Below, one piece after another: positions 1-5,613 of a stretch of DNA of 6,360 nucleotides. The DNA lies in the NCBI GenBank assembly GCA_937895775.1, contig CALBLD010000041.1, positions 1 through 6,360 on the forward strand, read 5' to 3'. The notes under the pieces were generated by a model. It ran no database searches. It was not told where the DNA came from and worked only from the letters and a program-made list of their open reading frames with translations. Position numbers and translations under genes: made by a program. The first letter of the stretch is position 1, and each line of letters starts with the position of its first letter. This DNA comes from an uncultured Clostridia bacterium (GTDB lineage Bacteria > Bacillota > Clostridia > Oscillospirales > CAG-272).

Positions 1-16
1 AGCTTGTTTGTGCCAT
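1..16 (-). CDS. 5' end of an unidentified third gene of the minus-strand operon (partial)
   Basis: Only the first five codons (Met-Ala-Gln-Thr-Ser) are inside the window; the gene continues beyond the left edge. The call rests on an ATG at 16-14 preceded by a good ribosome-binding site, AGGAG at 27-23 within GAAAGGAGC, with a 6-base spacer. It sits 15 bases after the stop codon of the GT8 glycosyltransferase, with no room for a terminator, so it is probably the next gene of the same transcript. The protein is too short here for any functional assignment. By context it may act in envelope or glycolipid synthesis, but that is a guess from neighbours only. Confidence 0.6.
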
Positions 17-31
17 TCGTTGCTCCTTTCT

Positions 32-883
32 TTATTGTTCGTCACGTCTGCCGATCTCTCCGTTTCTTTCGAAAAGAGTCCGCAGATAAATATATTCGTA
101 AAGAATATCGTCAAATGCATAATAATGAAAAACTCTGTGCACACGGCTCACGTCCCACTGCTTTATATTGTCGGTATGCGGATAGGGCAGATAGAAAAGA
201 CGCTTCGAAAAGTGTCTCACCACCGTATGCGCATGCAGAAATTTCTGGTCATTGAACCGCTGCGGAAGCAGTTTTTTCTTTGTTGTCGAGCGGATAAGCG
301 CACTCTGATCGGCAAAAGTAAGCTTTTTTTGCCGCAGAAGTACTCTCGCCCTTGTAAGTATACCCGTTTTTCTCATCATTGAAAGATTCATGAGCAAAAC
401 GCCGGCATTTATATAGTCATATCTGAGCAGATATTTGCCGTAGTGATCGTTCGCCGCCGCATACTCGACCTCGCTTACGTCGATATCGTAAAGCAGTCTT
501 ATATCTCTGTTGAACATTATATCGGCATCAAGATAGAGTATCTTGTCGGGAAGCGGCAGTCTGTCGGCAAAAAGACGTATGAGAGTATACGGAGAGCAAT
601 AGGCTCCCTCGTTCGGACAGCCGTCGAACTCCTCCATATACAGATCGGTCAGATCATATTTTGCGACCGAATTGTCTTTTCCATAGCACTTCACCACTCT
701 GTCCAGAAATGCGACCTGTTCATCGGTTATCGGAAGATAGTCGTCTCTCAGATGACTTACATCCATCGTCAGCAGATGAAAGCGGACGCCTTCGCGAAGC
801 TCGCTCCGCATAAAGACAGAAAGCGCACAGCAGAGTATCCCGTCAAAGACCTTTTTGTTTCCGGCAAACATGATATCAATCAC
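32..883 (-). CDS. Glycosyltransferase family 8 protein (GTG start)
   Basis: Predicted cytoplasmic retaining glycosyltransferase of family GT8 (LgtC/glycogenin type), 283 residues, using a nucleotide sugar. Seen in the sequence: an N-terminal nucleotide-binding strand (residues 2-15, IDIMFAGNKKVFDG), the metal-binding DxD motif as DAD at 119-121 inside ILYLDADIMF, the family hallmark YINAGVLLMNL at 157-167, DQSALI at 192-197, and a C-terminal VRHFSKRL segment at 222-229 followed by IKQWD at 240-244 where the family usually has a KPW. No signal peptide or membrane helix is apparent. GTG at 883 is preferred over an ATG at 925: AAGGAG (898-893) lies 9 bases before it, and homology-like sequence begins there, whereas the ATG start would overlap the upstream gene by 50 bases. 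It overlaps the acyltransferase by 8 bases (GTGATTGA), suggesting translational coupling. The family is certain enough; donor sugar and acceptor (lipid, teichoic acid or polysaccharide) are unknown. Confidence 0.88.
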   Translation of the reverse strand: MIDIMFAGNKKVFDGILCCALSVFMRSELREGVRFHLLTMDVSHLRDDYLPITDEQVAFLDRVVKCYGKDNSVAKYDLTDLYMEEFDGCPNEGAYCSPYTLIRLFADRLPLPDKILYLDADIMFNRDIRLLYDIDVSEVEYAAANDHYGKYLLRYDYINAGVLLMNLSMMRKTGILTRARVLLRQKKLTFADQSALIRSTTKKKLLPQRFNDQKFLHAHTVVRHFSKRLFYLPYPHTDNIKQWDVSRVHRVFHYYAFDDILYEYIYLRTLFERNGEIGRRDEQ

Positions 884-1673
884 TGTCCGAATCTCCTTCC
901 TTCCGGTATTCGATACGCACGACATCCGAAAGTCTGCTTCTTTCGGTCATACACTCAAACACCCTGTCGCGGAGTTCCTTTTTCCGCTCTTTCGGGGGAA
1001 GTGACCCGTCGGCGAAAAAGGGACCGTCAACATATGTAACTATCCTCGGCTTTGAGGAGAAGCGACGGTGGCGATAGGTGTTCGTAAAGCAGAAAACAGG
1101 TGTGTCATACTTCACGGGGTAATGGAAAGAAAGCTCGGTAAAATGCCGTATCCCGGTAAAATAGGGCCAGATATGTGCCTCGGGGTAGATGTAGACCGGG
1201 GCATTTTCTCTGATGCGTTTTTCGATTATTGCACGATAGTTTCTGGTGGCGTCCAGATCATCGGGCAGCGGAAGTGCGCCGAGATAAGGCGTTATTCTTC
1301 CGAGAAAAGGCATTGACACGTTGTTCGGATGCACTATAACATATGCGTCCCTCGGGTGTGTAATGAATGTCGGGATAAGAGCGTCGGCGGTCGCCTGAGT
1401 ATGGTTACCGTAGATGAAAAGCGGCTTTTTCGCATAATCACGCAGTTTTTCCCTGCCGATGATCTTATGGTGAAAAGCAAGCTTCAGGTAACAGTACCCG
1501 AGCGGTATCGCAACCAGCCTGTACCAGAAAAAGTGCAAAAATCTCCCCCAAAGCCCGTCGCGGTCGTAGATGTAGGAAGCATCGATCTTTTTCGGAGTAA
1601 TTACGGCGGAGGAAAACTCGTCCCCGAGTTCGTCCTTATAGTATACGGTTTTTATGGGTTCTGTTTTCTTCAT
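876..1673 (-). CDS. Lysophospholipid/1-acylglycerol-phosphate acyltransferase-like protein (PlsC superfamily)
   Basis: Probable acyltransferase of the PlsC/LPLAT superfamily, 265 residues, expected to move an acyl chain onto a lysophospholipid, glycerol phosphate or glycolipid at the inner face of the membrane. Seen: a hydrophobic segment around 46-66 that could anchor it to the membrane, then the catalytic block YGNHTQATADALIP at 88-101 with His91 and Asp97, and YPEAHIWPYFTGIR at 163-176 in the place of the family's glycine-rich substrate motif. His and Asp are separated by five residues rather than the textbook four; I recall the GNHTQ...D form from Bacillota members, so it is probably a subfamily trait and not damage. 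ATG at 1673 (MKKTEPIKTVYYKDELGDEF) is chosen as the start; GTG at 1688 would add five residues, and neither has a strong ribosome-binding site. It is the first gene of the minus-strand operon, overlapping the GT8 gene by 8 bases. Acyl donor and acceptor cannot be read from sequence. Confidence 0.8.
   Translation of the reverse strand: MKKTEPIKTVYYKDELGDEFSSAVITPKKIDASYIYDRDGLWGRFLHFFWYRLVAIPLGYCYLKLAFHHKIIGREKLRDYAKKPLFIYGNHTQATADALIPTFITHPRDAYVIVHPNNVSMPFLGRITPYLGALPLPDDLDATRNYRAIIEKRIRENAPVYIYPEAHIWPYFTGIRHFTELSFHYPVKYDTPVFCFTNTYRHRRFSSKPRIVTYVDGPFFADGSLPPKERKKELRDRVFECMTERSRLSDVVRIEYRKEGDSDSD
884..898 (-). promoter_or_regulatory. Ribosome-binding site deciding the GTG start of the GT8 gene
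   Basis: AAGGAG at 898-893 is followed by a 9-base spacer and GTG at 883-881. It lies inside the last codons of the acyltransferase gene, whose TGA (878-876) is within the overlap GTGATTGA. The alternative ATG at 925 would place this motif inside the gene. Confidence 0.75.
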
Positions 1674-1722
1674 GCCGTTTTTCCGCACCCTTTTTCGGAT
1701 TTGCCGTTTTACCCGGTGAGTA

Positions 1723-1751
1723 ATTTTATCACATTATCTTGACTTTGTCAA
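1723..1751 (-). promoter_or_regulatory. Sigma-A promoter of the acyltransferase-GT8 operon
   Basis: On the minus strand, TTGACA (1751-1746), a 17-base spacer and TAAAAT (1728-1723) form a near-consensus housekeeping promoter, with a TGA just before the -10 box fitting an extended -10. The start site would be near 1716, giving a leader of about 40 bases to the ATG at 1673. The -35 box forms part of a small inverted repeat, TTGAC-AAA-GTCAA (1751-1739), which could be chance or a regulator site. Confidence 0.8.
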
Positions 1752-1813
1752 TAGCATGCGGCTCCGCAGATACACAACATATCCGACCTTTTTGCCGAAT
1801 TGACATCTTTTTG

Positions 1814-1842
1814 TTGACACGGTGTCTTCTTTGTGGTATTAT
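1814..1842 (+). promoter_or_regulatory. Sigma-A promoter of the GT-C-like membrane protein gene
   Basis: TTGACA (1814-1819), a 17-base spacer and TATTAT (1837-1842) give a strong housekeeping promoter with a predicted start near 1849. The -35 box overlaps a perfect inverted repeat GACAC-G-GTGTC (1816-1826). The promoter diverges from that of the acyltransferase operon; the two -35 boxes are separated by about 62 bases, so the polymerase sites need not exclude each other, but a shared regulator could sit between them. Confidence 0.82.
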
Positions 1843-1848
1843 GAAACG

Positions 1849-1965
1849 AGAAACTTTACAATGCCCCGAAAAGATACGCGCAATATGGCACTTAAATGAT
1901 CTCACGATCGGCAAAAGTGTAGGAAGCGGCGAAAAAACCTTCAAAAAAAGGAGCGGACAGTACCG
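1849..1965 (+). other. 5' leader of the membrane protein gene; no known riboswitch recognised
   Basis: About 117 untranslated bases separate the predicted transcription start from the ATG at 1966. I recognise no riboswitch or T-box core. Two weak structures can be drawn: CACTT (1889-1893) with AAGTG (1915-1919), enclosing GATC-TCAC-GATC, and a four-pair CCTT/AAGG hairpin that would touch the ribosome-binding site AAGGAG (1948-1953). The spacer from AAGGAG to the ATG is 12 bases, longer than usual. A functional element here is possible but unproven. Confidence 0.45.
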
Positions 1966-3756
1966 ATGACAACCAATAAAAAAGATCTTCTGCCGTCATG
2001 GCTGCGAAAAAACGCAGACATCGCCGCATTTTGCATTTTGCTCGTCTGCGCGACGGCTTTCCTCGTGTGGAAAGCATTTTACGGCTTCGGCAACCGCGAC
2101 GAGGCGTTCTATCTTACAACAGCAAAAAGACTTTTACAGGGGGACTCGCCGATAACCGAGGAATGGCATGTTTCCCAGCTGTCGGGACTTCTTCTCCTGC
2201 CTGTCATGGGAATATATCTTGCGATAAATCCGTCGTGCGAAGGAATGATCCTGCATTTCAGACTGATTTACGTGATTTTCCAGATCATCTGCTCGTCGGT
2301 GCTTTTCATGCGTCTGCGCAGAACCTGCGCATGGGGCGCACTCGTCGGGAGCATCATCTTCATGCTCTATGCGCCCTTCAACATCATGGCTCTCTCTTAC
2401 AATTCGATGGGCATCGGCTTTTTTGCGCTGTCAACGGTTCTCTTTGCAACCCGTCCGAAGGATGAGGTACAGGGCAGAATTACGGCAAAAAATCTTTTTT
2501 ACGACATTCTGACCGGAATCCTTTTTGCCGCCGCGGTCCTCTGCTGTCCATATCTTGCCGCACTCTACTTTATATATGCGGCGGCAGTTGCCGTCATATT
2601 CATTCTGAAGCGCATACCGTCCGTCGGTCGATACATCCGCATTGATGTATCGCTTCCCGCACTTCTCGGAATTACGGTCGGGGTTTTCGCCGCCGCGCTT
2701 GTCTTCTTCGGTTTTCTCTTCTCGCGCACGACCCTCTCTCATGTAATCGATGCGATCCCGATGATTCTCGGCGATCCAGAGCATCTGAGCTTTCCCTTTG
2801 TCTATACGGTAAAATTTTTCTTCGGCTACATCTCGACAAGCAATATGTTTGCCGCGCCCTGCTTTATTCTTACTCTTCTGCTTGCACTTGCTGCATGCAT
2901 TGACAGGCACTCGCCGGTGCGTCGGTTTGTCTGCTTCGTTGCCGCCGCCGCGGTAACTGCCGTTTATGCGGCGGGTTTTGCCGACACGACCATAGTAAAC
3001 TGCGTCATGATGCCGATGAATCTGCTCGGGCTTGTCTCCTTCTTTCTGCTTGAAAAGCGACCCTCACGCCTGTTTTATCTCGTCTTTCTGCCGACATTTT
3101 TCTACTCATATGCGATTTCCGCATCGTCAAACCAGTGCTTTCTTGTGGTTTCGTCGGTCTTTTCGGTCGGAATGGTGGTAAGCATATGCTTTATCGCTCT
3201 TCTGATCGGCGAATTCTGCGCCTCCGCCGCAATAAAGACATGGGCAAAGCCGATCTGTGCGATTGCGGCACTCCTTCCGCTCTGTCTTGTCACCGTCGTG
3301 ATGATAAAACTGCGCGCAGGCACGACTTTCTGGGACAACGACACAAAATATCTTGACGCAAGGATCGGATACGGCATCAACCGCGGTATAATCACCACCG
3401 ATTATATGAAATCCGAAAACGAGCGTCTGCTGCGGGACACCGAGGAAATCAGGAACATCAAAGGCGGAAACGTACTCTACTTTTCGACCGAGACCGGGCT
3501 TTATCTTGCCGACGCAAAGCGGAACTCTTCGTTTTCGTCATGGATATCGATAGGCAATCAGACCTCTGTCGAGGTGACCGCCGCGCTCGTCCGGCTTGCC
3601 GATTATTACAGGCTGAACCCCGACAAACGTCCCGACTACGTGTATGTGGACATAACGACCCAAGGCACGCTCCGGAAGGTGATTGACATTCTTGAGCTTG
3701 ACTGCGAGAGCGTCCGCACCGCCCGCGGCAGATACATCCTTTACTGCAAGAGATAA
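1966..3756 (+). CDS. Polytopic membrane protein, probable GT-C-fold glycosyltransferase (ArnT/PMT-like)
   Basis: A 596-residue integral membrane protein with roughly 11-13 predicted helices between residues 18 and 447, then a soluble, probably extracytoplasmic domain (about 451-596). After the first helix (about 18-36), the outside loop carries NRDEAFYLTTAKRLLQGDSP (43-62). The acidic pair Asp45-Glu46 matches the position of the catalytic or metal-binding acids of GT-C enzymes such as ArnT and protein O-mannosyltransferases, which use polyprenyl-phosphate sugars. The hydrophobic middle, with short charged cytoplasmic loops (e.g. 163-176, 215-226, 363-369), and the alpha/beta-looking tail (NVLYFSTETGLYLADA at 502-517, PDYVYVDI at 556-563) also fit that class. 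By inference it adds a sugar to a glycan, lipid or protein outside the membrane. It is a single-gene unit with its own promoter and terminator, divergent from another glycosyltransferase gene. The reading frame and membrane nature are certain; the enzymatic call is moderate, and no substrate can be named. Confidence 0.7.
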   Translation: MTTNKKDLLPSWLRKNADIAAFCILLVCATAFLVWKAFYGFGNRDEAFYLTTAKRLLQGDSPITEEWHVSQLSGLLLLPVMGIYLAINPSCEGMILHFRLIYVIFQIICSSVLFMRLRRTCAWGALVGSIIFMLYAPFNIMALSYNSMGIGFFALSTVLFATRPKDEVQGRITAKNLFYDILTGILFAAAVLCCPYLAALYFIYAAAVAVIFILKRIPSVGRYIRIDVSLPALLGITVGVFAAALVFFGFLFSRTTLSHVIDAIPMILGDPEHLSFPFVYTVKFFFGYISTSNMFAAPCFILTLLLALAACIDRHSPVRRFVCFVAAAAVTAVYAAGFADTTIVNCVMMPMNLLGLVSFFLLEKRPSRLFYLVFLPTFFYSYAISASSNQCFLVVSSVFSVGMVVSICFIALLIGEFCASAAIKTWAKPICAIAALLPLCLVTVVMIKLRAGTTFWDNDTKYLDARIGYGINRGIITTDYMKSENERLLRDTEEIRNIKGGNVLYFSTETGLYLADAKRNSSFSSWISIGNQTSVEVTAALVRLADYYRLNPDKRPDYVYVDITTQGTLRKVIDILELDCESVRTARGRYILYCKR

Positions 3757-3768
3757 CCGACATACGGC

Positions 3769-3811
3769 AACCGCCGTGAAACGATCGTAAAATCGTTTCA
3801 CGGCGGTTTTT
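3769..3811 (+). terminator. Strong intrinsic terminator between convergent genes
   Basis: A perfect 15-pair stem (CCGCCGTGAAACGAT, 3771-3785, with its complement 3792-3806), a six-base loop CGTAAA, and two further A-T pairs at the base are followed by TTTTT (3807-3811) and a T-rich stretch. It starts 13 bases after the membrane protein's stop codon, so it ends that transcript. In the opposite direction, the stem is followed only by TT then GCCG, so it would be a weaker terminator for the repressor gene ending at 3820, although no other candidate is present in the 63-base gap. Confidence 0.93.
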
Positions 3812-3819
3812 CGTTTATT

Positions 3820-4527
3820 TCAGAGTCCCTGCGATGTGATTATACCGTCGATATCCTCTTTGCGGCATATCGTATGATAAAAAAGTCTTCCCTTCTTGTC
3901 GGCTGTGCAGAGCATGTATGTACGCTCCGACCGTCCGATCATCCTGATTCTCACTTCATTTTCCTGCTTCGATATATCGGTGAGTCTGCCGTCGTCCGAA
4001 AGTCCCCTGCACGAAAAGAAGCAGATATCCGCATTATATTTCTCCACGCTCCGGCAGGCATCCTCACCGACAAAGGCAAGACATGAGTTCATCACCTCGC
4101 CGCCCGTTCCGATGCAGTTTATGTTCGCCTCTCCGAGATAGGTCAGCGCCCTTATTCCGTTGGTTATGACTATCAGATCGGATTTTTCGGCAAGAAACGG
4201 GAGTATACTGTACGCGCTCGTTGACGCGTCAAGAAAGACGGTATCCCCGTCGTGTACAAGCTCCGCCGCTCTGCCCGCGATCTTTATTTTTTCATCCTTG
4301 CTCTCGATCTCTCTGAGCAGAAACGGCAGTTTTATATCCGAAAGTGCCGACTCTTCTATCTGCGCGCCGCCGTGCACACGTCTTAACAGCCGTTTTTTCT
4401 CCAACTCGCAAAGATCTCTGCGTATTGACGGCTCGCTCGCATACAGTGCCGCCGACAGTTCCTTTGTCGTCACCTTTTTGCGTTCGACAAGTATCTGAAG
4501 AATCGCTCTTTCACGTTCTTTGTTCAT
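3820..4527 (-). CDS. DeoR-family transcriptional regulator, probable repressor of the adjacent sugar operon
   Basis: A 235-residue cytoplasmic DNA-binding protein of the DeoR family, close to the usual 250. The N-terminal winged helix-turn-helix spans about residues 5-56 and shows the family signature SEPSIRRDLCELEKKRLLRR-VHGGA (31-55). The C-terminal sugar-phosphate-sensing domain (about 75-230) shows DGDTVFLDASTSAYSI (93-108), TNG (122-124), GTGGEV (140-145) and KQENEVRIRMI (187-197). The ligand-binding loop, usually DxGTT or DxGST, reads DASTS here, so the usual glycine is serine. Start ATG 4527 has AGGAG at 4539-4535 with a 7-base spacer. It diverges from a fructokinase-dehydrogenase operon. 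By family behaviour it would repress that operon, and perhaps itself, until a phosphorylated sugar (possibly a ketose phosphate made by the kinase) releases it. The family call is firm; target and inducer are inferred from context. Confidence 0.9.
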   Translation of the reverse strand: MNKERERAILQILVERKKVTTKELSAALYASEPSIRRDLCELEKKRLLRRVHGGAQIEESALSDIKLPFLLREIESKDEKIKIAGRAAELVHDGDTVFLDASTSAYSILPFLAEKSDLIVITNGIRALTYLGEANINCIGTGGEVMNSCLAFVGEDACRSVEKYNADICFFSCRGLSDDGRLTDISKQENEVRIRMIGRSERTYMLCTADKKGRLFYHTICRKEDIDGIITSQGL

Positions 4528-4553
4528 TTGCCTGCTCCTTTTCGTTCATCGTA

Positions 4554-4599
4554 GTGATCGTTCGATCAATTTTGATGGCGAGTATTGACTGTTTGATCG
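4554..4599. promoter_or_regulatory. Putative operator cluster for the DeoR-family regulator
   Basis: Four copies of a TTGATCG-like half-site occur in 46 bases: GTGATCG (4554-4560), CGATCAA in the opposite orientation (4563-4569), TTGATGG (4572-4578) and TTGATCG (4593-4599). The first two form the perfect palindrome TGATCG-TT-CGATCA (4555-4568); the second and third form ATCAA-TT-TTGAT (4565-4576). The same-strand copies are spaced 18 and 21 bases apart, close to two helical turns. The last copy lies between the -35 and -10 boxes of the kinase promoter, and all are just downstream of the predicted repressor transcript start, as expected for repression and autoregulation. This is pattern-based; binding is not shown. 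Confidence 0.55.
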
Positions 4600-4613
4600 T
4601 TTTACTGTATTAT
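4585..4613 (+). promoter_or_regulatory. Sigma-A promoter of the fructokinase-dehydrogenase operon
   Basis: TTGACT (4585-4590), a 17-base spacer and TATTAT (4608-4613), with predicted start near 4620 and a short leader of about 40 bases to the ATG at 4660. A TTGATCG half-site lies inside the spacer. The -10 box overlaps by five bases the -10 box of the opposite repressor promoter. Confidence 0.85.
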
Positions 4614-4637
4614 ACTACCTGATAAAAGATTTGTCAA
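4609..4637 (-). promoter_or_regulatory. Consensus sigma-A promoter of the DeoR-family regulator gene
   Basis: On the minus strand, TTGACA (4637-4632), a 17-base spacer and TATAAT (4614-4609) match both consensus hexamers exactly. Predicted start is near 4602, giving a leader of about 75 bases that includes the half-site cluster. It shares its -10 region with the kinase promoter, so one polymerase would block the other. Confidence 0.87.
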
Positions 4638-4659
4638 TCGGAATCGGAGGCAAAGAAAC

Positions 4660-5613
4660 ATGAAATACGACATAGCCGCCCTCGGCGAGATACTTATTGA
4701 TTTTACCCCATCCGGGAAAGACCCGTCCGGTGATGCGATATTTGCCCGCAAGGCAGGCGGTGCGCCGGTCAATCTGCTTGCGACCGTCTCAAAATACGGC
4801 GGAAGTTCCGCCTTTATCGGAAAGGTCGGCAACGACATGTTCGGCAGGTTTCTCAGAGACTGCCTCGCCGACTGCAACATCTCGGATGCCGGGCTTGCGA
4901 CCGATCCGATTCACAACACCACCCTTGCGTTCGTCAGTCTCAGCGAAAGCGGAGACAGGGATTTCAGCTTTTACCGCAGATTCGGGGCGGATGTTTTCCT
5001 CGAAAAGAGCGATGTTGACCCCGAAATCATAAAAAACTCAAAGATATTTCATTTCGGATCGCTTTCGCTGACAAACAATCCGGCGAGAGAGGCAACCGAA
5101 TACGCCCTCGGTATCGCAAAGCAGGCAGGCTGTATAATTACATACGATCCGAACTACCGCGAGCCGCTCTGGGACAGCCGTGAGCAGGCTATCGAAATGA
5201 TGAAAAAACATCTTGACAAGGTCGATATTCTGAAAATTTCGAAGGAAGAGCTTGCCATGCTCTTCGGCTCGGAGGACGAAAAGAGCAATGCGGATTTGCT
5301 GATATCGTCTGGTATGACCGCGGTTCTTGTAACAGACGGTCCGAACGGTGCCTCGGTATACACAAGAGACGGTTTTGCATCCCTGCCCGCCGCAGAAGCC
5401 GCAACCGTTGACACGACCGCCGCCGGCGACATCTTCTTCGGAAGCTTCCTTGCGCAGTTTATCGGAGACGGAGCAAATCTTTCTTTGCTTACTTCCGAAA
5501 AAGCGTCGGCATATCTGAAAAAAGCAATCTATATTTCGGGAAAGAGCACCGAGCATTACGGTGCAATAGCGTCGATCCCCGACGCAAATATTTTCAAAGG
5601 AGAGATATTATAA
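4660..5613 (+). CDS. PfkB-family sugar kinase, probable fructokinase
   Basis: A 317-residue cytoplasmic ribokinase/PfkB-family kinase of typical length, predicted to phosphorylate fructose (or a similar ketose) with ATP. Seen: the N-terminal strand ALGEILIDFTP (7-17); the first PfkB signature region with sugar-contacting AGGAPVN (32-38) and FIGKVGNDMFG (52-62); YDPNYREPLW (162-171), typical of fructokinases; LKISKEEL (191-198); VTDGPNGA (224-231); and the second signature DTTAAGDIFFGSF (251-263), whose Asp257 is the expected catalytic base and whose AAGD loop forms the anion hole. GAIASIPD (301-308) matches the family's C-terminal end. Start ATG 4660 has GGAGG (4646-4650) with a 9-base spacer. 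Its TAA directly abuts the ATG of the dehydrogenase gene, so the two are almost certainly cotranscribed. Related alternatives are 2-dehydro-3-deoxygluconate kinase or another ketose kinase; the YDPNYR motif and overall pattern favour fructokinase. Confidence 0.87.
   Translation: MKYDIAALGEILIDFTPSGKDPSGDAIFARKAGGAPVNLLATVSKYGGSSAFIGKVGNDMFGRFLRDCLADCNISDAGLATDPIHNTTLAFVSLSESGDRDFSFYRRFGADVFLEKSDVDPEIIKNSKIFHFGSLSLTNNPAREATEYALGIAKQAGCIITYDPNYREPLWDSREQAIEMMKKHLDKVDILKISKEELAMLFGSEDEKSNADLLISSGMTAVLVTDGPNGASVYTRDGFASLPAAEAATVDTTAAGDIFFGSFLAQFIGDGANLSLLTSEKASAYLKKAIYISGKSTEHYGAIASIPDANIFKGEIL

Noticed and set aside
884..925. ATG at 925 as the start of the GT8 gene, giving 14 extra residues.
   Set aside because: The extra residues are the upstream gene's tail read in another frame, and a good ribosome-binding site fits the GTG at 883.
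443..1039. Long plus-strand open frame across the GT8 and acyltransferase genes.
   Set aside because: It has no recognisable domain and lies opposite two genes with clear family motifs, so it is a frame shadow.
1861..1899. A 12-residue open frame (MPRKDTRNMALK) in the membrane protein leader.
   Set aside because: No ribosome-binding site precedes it and its composition shows no attenuation pattern such as a run of one amino acid.
308..1918. The 13-base string GATCGGCAAAAGT occurs near 309 and near 1906.
   Set aside because: One match of this length is plausible by chance in a window this size, flanks do not match, and one copy is inside the GT8 coding sequence.
1841..1969. A 43-codon reading frame from an ATG at 1841 whose TGA overlaps the membrane protein's ATG as ATGA, suggesting a coupled leader peptide.
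   Set aside because: Its ATG lies partly in the -10 box and before the predicted transcription start, there is no ribosome-binding site, and no other start codon occurs in frame.
4636..4647. Tandem AATCGG-AATCGG just before the kinase ribosome-binding site.
   Set aside because: Only two six-base units, partly explained by overlap with the opposite -35 box and the ribosome-binding site; no support for a function.
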